This document shows positions 21,981-34,073 of a stretch of DNA of 64,000 nt, piece after piece (the first letter of the stretch is position 1; the number at the start of each line of letters is the position of its first letter). Both the position numbers and the translations under genes were made by a program. The notes under the pieces are model-generated. The model was not told the DNA's origin. It worked only from the letters and a program-made list of their open reading frames with translations, and searched no databases. This DNA comes from Hypoxylon rubiginosum (taxonomy: Eukaryota > Ascomycota > Sordariomycetes > Xylariales > Hypoxylaceae), in the NCBI GenBank assembly GCA_902806565.1, contig CADCXA010000007.1, positions 595,270 to 659,269 of the forward strand, read 5' to 3'.

Positions 21981-22318
21981 TGTCACGGGGCCGGTAGCAA
22001 GATGAGGATGACACGCGTTGCTCTGGATATACCTAGGGGCTACGTACAAAATGACCTTGGCCTATCCCTTGGGTCTCCTTTGGCGACGTATCCTATCACG
22101 TATCCCCTAAACCCATGTCCTACAAGGTCGTAGGTCTGTTGATGCTGGTTGGATATCGCAGTGGGGGACTCGAGGCAATAGATGATATAGACTCCATAAC
22201 GGAGGGGAACCTATAAGACGTAGATGGTGTCAAGGGGGACATGACGGCGTGGGAATAGCTCTAAATAGGTGTGATACTTCTGGATGACAGTTGACGATTA
22301 ACAACGAGATCGATTACG

Positions 22319-22484
22319 TTGGTGAATACAAAGTAACCTGTACTTGTGTCGGGCAAGCCTTGATCGGGCCGCCGGCAGCCCCGATCCTCAGGGTTGACTG
22401 CCGGCAGCCCCCAGCCTCAGACATGACAGTAGGCATACGTCGTGCTGCGTTGGTGAACACAAAGTAACCAGTACTTGTGTTGGT
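22319..22484 (+). repeat. Direct repeat pair 130 bp apart
   Basis: CGTTGGTGAATACAAAGTAA at 22319 and CGTTGGTGAACACAAAGTAA at about 22449 are each followed by CC, AGTACTTGTGT-like sequence. A GCCGGCAGCCCC word is also duplicated between them. Confidence 0.8.
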
Positions 22485-23214
22485 GGGGATCTTGAGTTGA
22501 CATATATATGCTGTGTACTGTTTAGGGCTGTCGTTGACGCAGAGGGCCAAGTGATTTAGCGAAGAGAATAACGCAGTGTATATTTGGAACTAGACACTGA
22601 CGGGAAATTGGCTGTCGTATAAGAACTGTTGGGAGATTGTCCTTATTATTACGGTTGCAGAGATGGTCACTTCAGCAGCGTAGTTAGAATTAATATTGCG
22701 TAGTTGACCGTAGAAGAAGGCAGCAACATTCTCTCGATAGAATTCAGGACGGCTGTTGGATATGACGACATTCGTACATCTGAGCTTCGGATTCAAGTCC
22801 AGCACACCTATAAGGATATTTCTCCAAGATGGAATCGATATTCTTAGAGAGAAGTAAAATTAATAAATGCTTTGTCTGGGTCGGGCTTGGTAAAGGCGTG
22901 ATGCATTCGTATGGATAACTTACGGCGTAGGTAGATGGAGGAGATTCTGTCCGGTGAGAGAGCCCCTATTTAGTGGGAGAGCCCCTATTCAATGGGAATG
23001 GAGTCCGTATGAAGTGTATCAAGGTGAATTGGCACGAGACTGGACTGCTCTCTCTTTATTCGGGATCTGGGATCTTCGTAACGTGAATGTCGGGTCCATC
23101 ATGGGATGAGGTTTCGGGTTCTGGGGCCGACCGATGTTCCATTACGGGGACAGATATTGCAACATCTTTAGGATTCCGGTGTTTGCCAGCGGGCAAATGA
23201 AGGATCGAGGGGGA

Positions 23215-23342
23215 TGATTGAGCAGTACAATTGAACAGGATGGCTGAAAAAGACAATTGAACAAGATGCTTGAACAGGATTGTTGAGCAGGACAATTGAA
23301 CAGGGTGATTGAGCAGGATAGTCGAACATGTAGATTGAACAG
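23215..23342 (+). repeat. Minisatellite (unit GATTGAACAGGACAATT-like)
   Basis: About eight imperfect copies of a 13-16 bp unit built on TTGAACAGGA and TTGAGCAGGA. Confidence 0.85.
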
Positions 23343-25921
23343 CGTGAAGTTGGAACCAGCTCCGAGGATGGATGCTAAGGACTGCCAGTCAAGCCCTCCC
23401 ATATGTGCTCACATAGGACCAGTTTGACTTTAGAGCATCAATACTAGTAGGCAGCATTTTTCATCCCCTCAAAGGATAGCCGGTTTCGGCGTTTTCTCGT
23501 AGACTGCGTGTGACAACTACCCGCTCTTGAAGGCTACGTGAAAGTTGGTATAACGACGGCAATTTAGGAGGTTGTTAACCGGATAGTTTTGTTCGTTTGT
23601 TCATTTTAGGTATACCTACCGGTCTCGGTAGAGCGAGCCACTTGGATTGTGGTATCGTGAAGCCGCTAACAATCGTATAATACCAAAAAGCTACTGTGTC
23701 GACCCGCCTTGCCAGGGTGACGGTGAACTGCCTGCCGGTTTTCATACCTTGATACGGAAAATCATCGAGGCGCGTCGCCACTGCGCCAGATATTGAGGGC
23801 ATGATAAAGGAAATCTATCGAGTAGCCGTCACTCGGAAGCTGCCCTTCAACCACGCAGATAAAAAGCCCAAACTAGAAGTGAGCCAGTTGTTGAGGTTTG
23901 CTTCTTGCGAGAACCTATCAGTTTACCATCACCACGTTGCCTATCAAAATTAGGTCGTCCAACGCCTCTTGTAGTATTAGCGGCAGAACTCACGACTCGA
24001 TGCTTGTAGAAACTTTTATGTAATGTAGACCAAACATAACGCAGCTCAGGCGTTTTTTTTTTGGTTCTCGAAATCACAGCTGAGGTAGAATGTCTTCCCA
24101 GGTCCGGGTTCGCCGCTGTCAGACTTCATCCCTAAGGCTATGCAGAAGTAGCCAAGGCGATATCCTTATACGACCGAACGTCGTCAGAACCAAACAATCG
24201 GAGGATTGCCATTTTCTAGATATAAACTTGGTCAGTTCTTCGTTCCCCTGCGTAGCCGATAAAGTTAACTGGGCTTACGGCCTGTGGTGTTTTTAGAAGA
24301 TTTTGGTAAACAATTTTAAATACATCGATAGGAGTCCGAGTTTCTCACGGAGAGGTTGAATGGGGTGTCGGCGGCCAAATGCCGATTCACCGGGAGTCGA
24401 GTGGACAGTCTCGTAAGGGCACGAATAGATACTTCCTGGGTTGTGCCAAATACTTTTCACAAATTTTTCCAAGGTGGGCAGCTTCAGGGACAGCGACGAC
24501 AGCGCCCTTCATGTTGATATTCGAAGTCCAGAGTCACTAGGAAGACCAGCCACATACCCACGAGAGGCGTTCTGCGCCTTGAATGGGTTTGTAAGGATTC
24601 GAAACAGAAATCCGATATCGCTACACCGCCAAAAGGTAGGGCATTATCAAGTCGGGTTCTTAGGCTCTTGATTTTAGTGCGATATATCATGATAGCCACA
24701 GTTTTTGTCGATCTTTTAGCATATTCTGTATCTGCTTCAATGTCAACCCTACGTGCAAGCACGATGCTGGTGTACAGTTTTGCTCGCGTGTGGAATATAG
24801 TTGGTGTACAGCCTGGATGACAATGCGATGTGCTGTCTACCAGTGAGCTTGCATACGCGAGCCCGTGCTACATCCACGTTGAATTCCTACTTGTCTGGCT
24901 TAGAACCACTAATAAAGCTTACCAAAGTGCCTATTATGTTATTTGCTGACGAGTGGCTCAGATTCTGGTACGACCCTTACTCGAGATAGAACCGGTAGAA
25001 AATGGCTAATTGAAAAGTCCACGAATCACTGACGCAGGACCAGTGTCACAAACCAAGAGGGCGCTTAAACAACGACTGCCATGAAAGGAATTCTAAGCCT
25101 AACTTTGAATAGCTACCTACCTTATAAAGGCTCCGAGGCACCTTGCCTTTTGAGACCAACCGAGCGGCTAGCCAACGTTTGACACCGCTAAGTCAATCAT
25201 CTGAGGGACGAAAGCTTTCTTTCGCGACTGTCAGATTGGTTGATTGGTTGGCCAATACGTTTCACGCCGGGCGATCTGCTCTCGCCGACGAAGCCTGTTA
25301 TGCGTATCCGACGAGGCAGGCCTGGAGTTTATTATGTATCATTTAGGTTTATCTGGAAATCATCAGTAGTAAATCAAAACGTATCCACTTGCCTGCTTCT
25401 CGGAAGCATGCTTCTTCTCGGGCTCCGTGATGTGCAGGTGGCCTTTAAGGTGGAGCAAGCAAGTTAGGATCGAGATTGAAGAGAAATATATATCAATCTA
25501 CCGTCTTGGTAGCGCCTGGAGACCTAGGCCTCAGGATACCGATACTTAACTCGCGCCGTGTGTCACCTGGTGGCTAGACGATGGCTGCGAAGCTGTCCAT
25601 CCAGAATGGCGATCATTGACTATGAGCGCGCACCAATGAGTTGAGCGGGCCGCGACGGCTTCGACGACCTGGTCTGGGGGTCTCGTTATGGTGCGTAGCT
25701 TTGGGTAGACTGTATGAAAGCACTAGAACTGTTCAATTGGTTTCTAAAAAGCGCATCGCGCGAGATGCTTCTAGCCCATAGATTGACGGAGGGCGGGCAG
25801 CCTTTGATTAGAGATTGCGACTACCGTGTCAGGAAGCCTCTCGCAGCGGTTATCGTAAGCTATTGCTACGCGACTTACTAGGTTGCAAGCATCGTGACAG
25901 CTTACATTGTCATATACGTAT

Positions 25922-26160
25922 TTAATTCTCGTAAAACTCCGGATGTAGCTTTATGCCTGTGAGCTGTTTAGCATCGACTGGCAAAAGTCCGGGCTCATAC
26001 CAACATTTCAGGGCCTCTTTGTACTTTGCGTCGTTTACCAACGTATTCCCGCGCAGCCGTTGCTAGCATGACCGACGTGACTGATCGAGTTCCGCGTGAT
26101 GTTCCTCGTGCAACACCGCCAAGTCTGCTGTCCCAGGCACGCGCCTGCGTGGTTTATGTG
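25922..26160 (-). pseudogene. Relic coding segment, family not recognised
   Basis: One minus-strand frame reads RVPGTADLAVLHEEHHAELD, an in-frame TAG, then RLRGNTLVNDAKYKEALKCW and YEPGLLPVDAKQLTGIKL, ending HPEFYEN and TAA at 25922. The composition is protein-like and the ending crisp, so it is probably the last exon of a former gene carrying one premature TAG. I cannot name it, and no upstream exon was placed. Confidence 0.35.
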
Positions 26161-29100
26161 GTTGGGAGCTTTGGACTTGGCTCTAGAACTCGGCTCTTAG
26201 ATTCCGAAGCAGGTTTTCCAGATCATCTTTTCTTGTCCACTTGCTTCCTATGCGTGCAACATTTATTGCGTCTAACTTCGTAAGTTCTACGATCTGTTCT
26301 TAATCGTGTGCGGGATGTCGAGTCCACCATTTACATGTGGAGCTAAGGGCCATCCAAATTCGTTAAAATGGTATCGCGTAAATTGATACCGCAACCCTAG
26401 TTGGGAGGACGTGCAAGGCGAATCGACCAAGTCTCACCGGAGCTACCCGGCATGCAGTGCAAGGAGTGCGGGCCAGCCAGGCCAGCGAAAAAAAAAAAAT
26501 TTACAAACGGAAGAAAAAAGCTGGACCGCCAAGACCAAAAGCGGGGTACCCTTTGGATTATGAAAATACGTAACGGCCTCAACTTATAATGCAGCAAGGC
26601 GAAACACATACCAATCGACTCGTCTAATTGAGATCTATAAATTGAACTTTGTTGCATCTTTATACGATATCTTGAACAGGATTTATGGCGGATGGTAGCA
26701 AAATCGACACCTGGACCCTAGCGAGTGTACTATAATTAGATGGGCTGCGGGTACTCCCGACACTAGCTCCCGCATTTTACCCAAGCTGCCAAGGCGGGGC
26801 CACCAACAGCCCGCTAGCCCGCCCGCCTGGTAACTAGCACGTAGGAGACGGCCCCCTATTTGAACTGCGATAACTTTAGGAATACGTGCTCGGTCATCGT
26901 GCAACTTGTATAACGAATTTCGCATTTCATATGGATATCTAGAGACACCAGTTTCATATGTATCGAGCCTATATTCATTTATTCTTGTCTGTAAGCGTTA
27001 CCAGTCGCGCGGGTTTTTCTGGCGTAGTTTGCGAAGGACTTGGTCATCTCCCATGCAACCAATCAGAGCGGGGCTGTATAGTCAACGTCATAGCACCGAA
27101 TGGTGAGCCGTGTAATGGGAAAATGGACAAGACAAGATAGCGCCGAGCCACGCGAGCACGTACGAGCATCAATGCCACGAGTACCAAGACTGCGCCATCT
27201 TCATTCGCCCTAGCTATTTTGGCCACTGGTGAGCCGCGTGTGAAGCTCGTAATGGTTTAGTCGTGGCATCAAAAGTCTTGTAACTCGTACCGTTTGATAG
27301 AGCTCTCTCTGCGCAATAGACCTGTCTAGTTTGCCTGTCTTTCCAGCGCCTTGCAATGGGACTATAAAGCAATCGAGGTATAAAGCAATGCGTGTCTGGC
27401 TATGGACCGATTCTAGAGGTCGCCATGTAGTCGAAGCAAATTATGGCACTCGCTCAAAACCGAACGCAACAAGACGGGATTGGTATCAATCAATTGCCCT
27501 AAATGAGAGCTACAGAATGATACTAGTTTCGCGTCTGCGCCGGTCCGGAATCAAACGTCATCGTGGGAGTTGATCTCGTGTGCGTCAAAGTTCGATGCAC
27601 CTAACAATATGAGCTAGGTCCGTCAAGTTTCATATGTCGGAGGCTGCCAGCAAGCCTAGGTCGAAATCCCAAGTGCATAGGTTTAGCATTCCCGTGAAGA
27701 CCTCGGTAATTGGCTCCGTTGAGGTAATTTCGTTCTTTCAGCCCAACATGCTGGTGCCTATCCACGGCTGCTTTTACAGGACGGGGCCCAATATGAGCTC
27801 CTCTATGTGATTTCTCATTTGAATTCGGCATGCTGGCGCTCATCCTCGACCGCCTTTCTCTGTAACTCTTTACACCGATGGCGATCTGGCGATCTGGGGT
27901 GGCGGCTGTAAACTTGTCATCAACTCTGCGACATTGCTGTCCTAGATCGCCATATCTTACTCCTAGGAGGCATCTTATCAGTTGCATTAACTTGTCACTG
28001 GCTTCGCGCTGCTCTACAACGAAGAGACTACACCATTTGATCCCCCTTTACACCATTTCCGGGTCCTAGAATCTATTTTCCCGCGTAGGATAGCCCGGCT
28101 GCTAGGTACAGCACGCGGTCAGGCGTGGCCGATCGGTTACGGGATAACTACAGGGCCAACTAGACACTTTAGTAGGGGATGGCACTTTGTACATAGCCGC
28201 TATTTCACCATATCATTGAGGTCAATTAGGATAACTGCTACGCTGCTACATACCCCCAGCTGTGGATGTTAATCAATCGATAAGTAGATGAAAACGTTCC
28301 ATACTTCCCGACACTGAAGCTGTTGACTAGAGGTCTCTAGTACCCGTAGAGCGCTGCTGAATATGTCCATTCCGAACGTCGTCGTCGGTCGGCCTCTTGT
28401 TCTTTCTGCTTTGGTCTAACTATGTCAATTTATCGTCTTCGGTTGGTTTTCTGTCCCATTTGATATGGGTTTACGGTGCTGGGAGTGATTAATTGTCACT
28501 TAATAATAACTGTACCCTCAAGATACCGGTTTAAGAGCTGTTTTCAGGAGTAGCATGCGGTGCCCAGCAGCTAGAACTTGATGAAGTTACCATGAACCTT
28601 GCCGTCGAATCCACTGCATTCAAGTACCTACATCTTACTTTGCATCTAGATATTTTCCTTCCTTTTTGATTTATATACAATTATCTTGAACCTGATGTAT
28701 AATAGGAGGGAATTTTGAGCGAAATTGGCACCATGAGAGGGCTCGACTCGCAGTCCCCTGCATCCCCCAGAATGCCTGTTTAGTCTTCCTGTTCAACCAT
28801 CCTATTAAATCTTTCAGTCGCTCGCTGGAAAGCACCAGAATCCTAGAAATATTGCATAATCAAACATACGACTCGAAAGAGTCATGAAAACGCCATCTTA
28901 GTTATCAGGTACTATCATATATCATGTTACAAAGACCTTATTCTAGGAACGAAACAAAGAGCAAAGCAAGGCAAGGAGCAAGGGTTCAGAGGGACCGGAC
29001 AATTTCGAATACAATTATAACAAGAAGACAAAGTGAAGTCGGGTGTTCTTTGTTAACTCTCTTAGTGAAGCACCCTCTTGTGTCATAATCGTGCGTAGAC

Positions 29101-29277
29101 CGAAAGCGGTGCCAGCTTCAAATATGTTCTTTGATCAATTTCGTCGGAAAAAGACATACCAGAACTGATAATTGTCAGTCGTTTCCTTAGGTGAATCTAA
29201 CAAATTATATAGCGTTATTTTAATTACTTTTATTTTCGTACTATCAAATCGCAGATAGTAACGCCAACTTGCCAAAA
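26161..29277. other. Gene-poor region
   Basis: No supported gene. The minus-strand frame 27601-27987 is open for 128 residues (basic, no motif). A9 and T runs occur near 26490. A dispersed repeat copy is at 27469-27560, with a weaker relative near 26600-26650. About 1.2 kb before the kinase gene (28080-29277) shows nothing recognisable. Confidence 0.4.
27469..27560 (+). repeat. Dispersed repeat, related to 13500-13595
   Basis: See 13500. Shares ATCAATCAATTGCCCTAAAT-like sequence and GAGAGCTACAGAATGATACT-like sequence. Confidence 0.5.
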
Positions 29278-30570
29278 ATGTCTAGAATCATGTCTGAAAT
29301 CGAAATGCCCAGTTTGGAAGACCAAGCTGACGAACAAGCCGAGGAGCTCGAGGCAATTTTTACAATTAACCCACGATTTCGATTCATAAAGCTGGTCGGG
29401 CATGGGAGTTACGGCGCTACGTTTCATGTACAGCTCAACGACCCGACGTTACCAAATATAACGGACTTCATAGTGAAGAGGGCGTTTGACGAGGAGGACG
29501 CTGTAGATAACTTGGCGCAAGAGAAGAGAATTCTTGCGGTATGCATTTTCGAGTTTGTGAATATCATACAGAAGCTAATATCGAACCTGCTAGAGATTAC
29601 GCGGCAATAGGCACATAGTAGAGACGTTTAATATCCCAAATAATCCTCTCTCTACTGTACTCGATGAAGGGGCTTGGATGATACAAGAATGGATACCGCG
29701 TGGTGATCTTTACACGTTCATATCGAGGGTATGGGCACAAGGAGTCAACATACCACAACGCCTTCTTTGGAGTTTCCTTTTATGCTGTAAGTTGTTTGCA
29801 CATACCCGACCAGAGAGATCACACCAGACTAATTAGGAGGATAGTAATAAGAGCCTGTATAGCGATGGCCGTACGTTGTGTCATATATATACCTCTCACC
29901 GTGCTGATTGATCTATAGTGGCCCGGGAGCGGTGAAACAATCCAACCGCAGCAGGAAACCTCGAGAATATCGCATGGTGATTTTCATTACGGAAACGGTA
30001 TGTCAGAATCATGGATAAAATACTTTATATTAACAGAAACGTCGTAGTCCTTCTTGCAGATCCTCCTCAGGATGGAGAGCATACATTCGCACCCTTACTA
30101 AAACTCATCGACTTTGGCCAGGCGAATCAGGTAGTTCCGGGAAACCCGGGGGATGAAACTGCAGAACAAGAAAATATCCGTGGAATTGGAAACGTGCGCA
30201 TATTCTACCATCGAGGTGCTTATTCTCGACCATAGACTAACAGGCTTCATAGATTATGGCTCAAGTCATCGGGGCCCCCGCACGATTCGAGGAAGAACCC
30301 AATCTTCCTGAAATTGAATGGGGGGGCAAAAGGTTCCAAACTTTTGCCATACAACTCGTCCCCTTCCCGCAATGGGCCGATCCAACCCTAATCGGTCTTG
30401 TTTGCCAAACTATGGCTGTTAAACCCGGTGATCGCCCTACTTTAGATTATTTACTTGATACTGCACGAAGACAAGTCGAAGCCCCTGCCGGAGACGACCC
30501 GAGGGAACAAGACGATGCAGTTTCCAGGTTCTGGACGGATATTGTATATAATGCTCCAACATACGAGTAG
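29278..30570 (+). CDS. Protein-kinase-fold gene, six exons
   Basis: Exons 29278-29538, 29594-29786, 29845-29870, 29919-29997, 30048-30193 and 30253-30570 give 340 residues with every phase agreeing. Introns are 48-59 nt with GT/AG ends; exon 3 is a 26 nt microexon. Kinase landmarks in order: glycine loop LVGHGSYGATFHV, beta-3 lysine FIVKRAF, helix C QEKRILARLRG, hinge MIQEWIPRGDLYTFI, catalytic loop HGDFHYGNVLLAD (HGD in place of HRD, Asn kept, the usual Lys after Asp absent), metal-binding LKLIDFGQA, and a C-lobe ending VKPGDRPTLDYLL. No APE motif is visible and the activation segment is short. Nucleotide-binding residues are retained, so activity is possible, but the loop is atypical. It belongs to the expanded fungal orphan kinase-like families; the substrate is unknown. 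The stop is TAG. It is the only clearly intact gene between 20 and 64 kb. Confidence 0.85.
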
Positions 30571-31349
30571 TCAAGTTCAAAGACGCCGTAGACGGGAGCT
30601 ACGTCACCTCACTCACCATGGCTAATGGCCGAGCGAGTCCGTCATACCCACAACCTGAACTGGTTCGGCTATGAAGTCCCGACTGGCCAAGATTATCAAA
30701 ATGGTACGCGAGCAGTACAGGGACGGGCTTATGCAACTCGGGTTGGGTAGGGAGACGGGGAAAGGGAAAGTTTATTAAGGGATATACAATTGATAGGAGA
30801 TGACCTTATACTTGGCCCCTATGTATATCCATAATAACGTAGACACTACCATCATCATACTATTAGGCTCTAGATAACCAAGGAGGACATGTATCCACAC
30901 CTTTCATGTGCAATGCCTACTTGACGCAATGGTGAAATGGCTAGATATACGTCACCTTGCATGCCTCTTACCCGCGTATGGATTTCTTTTCTTAAAAAAC
31001 TCGGCGTGCTTTGACGTAAAACTGTGCTTGGTACAAGAAAGGGGGTTAACGCGGTTAGGTAAGTCTGGATAGTCTGGATAGTTGGAACGGTGTATAACAT
31101 ACTAAGAACATTACGATTCGATACGTTAGGGCCGGTGATCGGAAACTCTACGTTCAGCGTCGTATATGCAGTTATGATCTGGTGGTACTCACCCGCGCAG
31201 TGTTTAGCCTGAAGCTGCCGGCCATCAAGAGACCTCCCGCCCGGCTTGAGATTGATAGCATCTAGGTAGTATCGACATTCGCACGCTGGGTAATGTAAAC
31301 GAGTTTTGTTCTATTATAGCAGGCGGAAGTAAAAATCCCTCCCGTACTA
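30571..31349. other. Intergenic, nothing recognised
   Basis: No motif-bearing frame. It separates the kinase gene from the decayed transporter/thioesterase/P450 locus. Confidence 0.45.
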
Positions 31350-31549
31350 ACGTACCAGGCCAACTACATCCGCGGCCATTGGAAGCTTATAGTGCCACAC
31401 AGGTTAGGGCCGGTGGCATCGGGGGCATTGTGGGCGCTCTAGTTCTCAAGAGCCAAGATCAGTCAAGGTATCTTCCGGACATATACGCATCGATCGTGTG
31501 CAGTGCTTGTGTCGTCTATTGGTTCCGGCGCGTAAACAAGAAAGCCTAA
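31350..31549 (+). pseudogene. C-terminal fragment of an MFS transporter (Dal5/allantoate permease type)
   Basis: One frame gives TYQANYIRGHWK. A shift of frame then gives YSATQVRAGGIGGIVGALVL, KSQDQSRYLPDIY and a hydrophobic ASIVCSACVVYWF before a basic FRRVNKKA end. Dal5-type major facilitator permeases carry a QANN(I/V)RGQW helix junction, a glycine-rich GGIGGIxG helix, an RxQDAPxYxPG loop and a last helix in this order. Only about the last 65 residues remain, with one frameshift near 31388. It probably exported or imported a small molecule for the neighbouring locus. Confidence 0.6.
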
Positions 31550-31742
31550 AAGGACACGGTTATATTAGAAGCATCCGATCTTTTAAACGCTTTAGTCAAA
31601 TCATAGACGTCCTCCCTTCATCGATGTTCCCGTCGACTCCAATTTTCTCTCACATCTTTAGTCCTGCACGCCCTGGAGGGTTGGGATGTTACTTCTCCCA
31701 CTTCGCTTTTAGAGCCTCAGCACGCTCCGACTTAGTGAAATC

Positions 31743-32398
31743 TTAATACAATCTAGGCCACCCGCCGCCAAGCGTACGAATGTCGACCGGGCGGACGGTT
31801 TTGACATCCATATACGTCGTAGAACCCTTGACCTCGGCAACGATGGCCTGCTGCTTCAACGAAAATAGAACAGTCGTGCCGTTGTTGCGTGTCGGTTCTG
31901 CGCAATCTTGGCGGTAGGCTGCGATAACCTGTAGTGTCGATTAGCAGCCTGGAAACAAATGAGGTGGATGATATCACAAGTTGTGAACGAACCACATACC
32001 ACGTCAGAATACTTGACCTGTCGCCTGATACCCAACTCGTACCTCCGCACGACAGGAATGATGGTCTTTGCTTGAACCATGCCATCACATTCCTCCTTGC
32101 TGAGAAACTAGTCATAGCTTTCCATTACCCGGTAGAAGCAAGCGCCTAAGAAGTGCATGAACTGTGTATGTATTACATGGCCGTACGGGTCTTGATGCTA
32201 GGCCCAAAGGACACCATGTTCTACCATGCTTTTCGGGTCGAATCCCATGGCCTCTAGCGTCGCAAGTGCTTTGGCGCGGAGGGGAGCATGAGGATTAGTA
32301 TTGGGGTGCGGGCCCGGAGCTCCTGTGCGGGAATAGGGTGAGCTGTACGAAGAATCGGCCAGCCGTAGCGAGCTAGGGGGTGCTTTGGTATCCGACAT
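31743..32398 (-). pseudogene. Hotdog-fold thioesterase with two in-frame TAG codons
   Basis: Exon 1 32398-32000, intron 31999-31929 (71 nt, GTATGT, TGCTAATC branch site, CTACAG), exon 2 31928-31743; 194 residues if the stops are read through. Conserved-looking blocks: ALATLEAMGFDPKSMVEHG, HQDPYGHVIHTQFMHFLGAC (the Asp and His region of 4HBT-like fungal acyl thioesterases), YELGIRRQVKYSD, VIAAYRQDCAEPTRNNGTTV, and a GGGWPRLY end. The frame and intron are otherwise perfect, but codons 67 (32198-32200) and 97 (32108-32110) are TAG. Both could derive from CAG by a C to T change in a CpA context, the RIP preference. It lies head-to-head with the P450 remnant. Such thioesterases release or edit acyl chains in lipid or polyketide metabolism. 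Confidence 0.75.
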
Positions 32399-32589
32399 GG
32401 TAAAATGTTGAGGCTACGATTGAAGTTGAGAGGGTTGAGAAAGAGGAATTGTGAAAGAGTGTGATGAGTACCTGAGGAGGGCGTGCATAACCTGTGCCCC
32501 TTGGTGTATCCCCCTTGCGTACCTAACCAACAACATCACATAACATATCTAATACCCGATTTGGCGATACCTCGGTACTGCCTGTTTAA

Positions 32590-33972
32590 GCAGATATTGT
32601 TACCGAAGCTTTACAATGCATTCAACGTGCAAGACATCCCGCAGCATCGTATCAAGCGCAAGTTGATAGGCCGTGCCGTAACGGACCAGGAAATGCGAGC
32701 CTTTGAGCCTGTCATGATTGAACAGGTTGGCATCCTTCTCCGGAAATCTTTTCAGGCCTCGTCGGTCAGATCGGTCACCGAAGAGGTTAATATGACCCCA
32801 AACTTGAAGCATCTCAGTTATGATATCGTGGGTTATCTCGCCTTTGGATACCCGTTGAAGCTTCAGGACGACGAGAGCAGTCATTTCATCATCGACGAAC
32901 TATTATGGCAACTTTCGCCTGAATATGTACATGCAATGGCCGTGGCTTCTTGCGGATCGAGTTTTTCCTCGACCTTTTCCCGAACAGCCAACGTGTCCAA
33001 CTTTTCAATCTTATCGAGACGATGATAAAAGCCTGCCTCGCCCAAGACAAGGATGCCAAGCGTCAACTTTTCTACGCAGCTGACGATTTCAAAGGTGTTC
33101 AGGGTCTTCGCCTTGGTAATATATGGTCCGAGGCCATATTTTTTCTTCCCGCAGGTTCGTCTTGCTTGATACCTTAATCCTCTCCGGGTTTCAATAGAGC
33201 AATATGGATGGCTCGAAACTGGTGATAGTAGCACCACAAGACAACGAGAGACTGCTTTGTCTAGTAGATATCTGCATTCTAACAATATTCCAATCAGAAG
33301 GTGACACTACTTCGACAGCTCTAGCTAGCGTTTTCTACCTGTGGCTTAATCTTGCCTGCTACATGAAGCTAGCTGATGAGGTCCGCAACGCATTCAAGAG
33401 CAACGCGGAAATTCGCAGTAGTCCGCAGCTAGCAGGTTGCCGGTATCTTCGGCCTGTATCGACGAGGCGCTACGAATGTCTTCGCCCGTGCCAGGCACAC
33501 TATGGCGACAACTAGTCCGAGACCAATCAAATCCCGATCCGTGGATCATGGACCGTTGCGTCGTCCCAACCGGAACCGAAGTGGCTGTTAATATCTATAC
33601 ACTCCATCACAACGAGGAGTACTTTCCGGATCCCTTTTCGTTCAAACCCGAGCGGTGGTTGGATTTTATAGATGGCGAAGACGAGGGCGAGTTTATAAAC
33701 GGTGCCACGCATGACGCGTTCGTTTCTACTGGTTCTCGCGGATGTGCCGGAAAGCCCATGGCATACTTAGAGTCGAGCCTAGTCATCGCTCGGACCTTGT
33801 GGTACTTTGATTTCGAAGCCACACCCGGTAAATCTGGAAAAGCAGGGTCGGGAAGGTTGATCGATATGGACGGGGAACAGAGAATGAGTTTCAGTTATAA
33901 GATGTCTTTATCAGTATCCACGACTGTCCGAACCTGGTGTTTCGTCCTCGCGGAGACTATTATCGGGAGTAG
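32590..33972 (+). pseudogene. Cytochrome P450, N-terminally truncated and frameshifted
   Basis: Recognisable from LLPKLYNAFNVQD onward: LKHLSYDIVGYLAFGYPLKL, then after shifts MYMQWPWLL and RIEFFLDLFPNSQRVQLF; an intron at 33155-33297 (GTTCGT, TCTAAC, CAG) joining NIWSEAIFFLPAG to EGDTTSTAL (helix I); ACIDEALRMSSP with the ExxR motif; FKPERWLDF; and the haem loop STGSRGCAGKPMAYLE (Cys codon 33743-33745). Frame changes are needed near 32904, 32954, 33451 and 33878, and a TAA interrupts the last segment before VFRPRGDY. The membrane anchor and first 100 or so residues are missing, since the thioesterase start lies only about 190 bp upstream. The protein cannot be made as is. Confidence 0.85.
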
Positions 33973-34073
33973 TTGCAGATGCCAGCATAATTGTAGCCGC
34001 TCAACGCTGGTTCTGAACTCCAAGATGTGAAAGAGAACGAGTCATCAGTTGAGTTTCTGAGAGTCGACAGCTA

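Larger units (their letters stand above)
20103..25921. other. Long gene-poor region with repeat copies
   Basis: Nearly 6 kb with no supported gene. It carries several repeat copies and a minisatellite, listed separately. Remaining frames (for example 21184-21501, 23575-23802 and 24441-24671) are under 110 residues with no motif. A pure T8 run near 24053 and generally unbiased composition were noted. The stretch looks like old, unconstrained subtelomeric DNA. Confidence 0.4.

Noticed and set aside
29278..30570. Kinase gene as a frameshifted pseudogene
   Set aside because: Choosing the CTAG, GGATAG and GTAG acceptors restores frame and conserved motifs at every junction.
31743..32398. TAG as a sense codon (genetic code change or programmed read-through)
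   Set aside because: The intact kinase, GTP cyclohydrolase and Gfd2-like genes all end in TAG, so TAG terminates here; decay is simpler.
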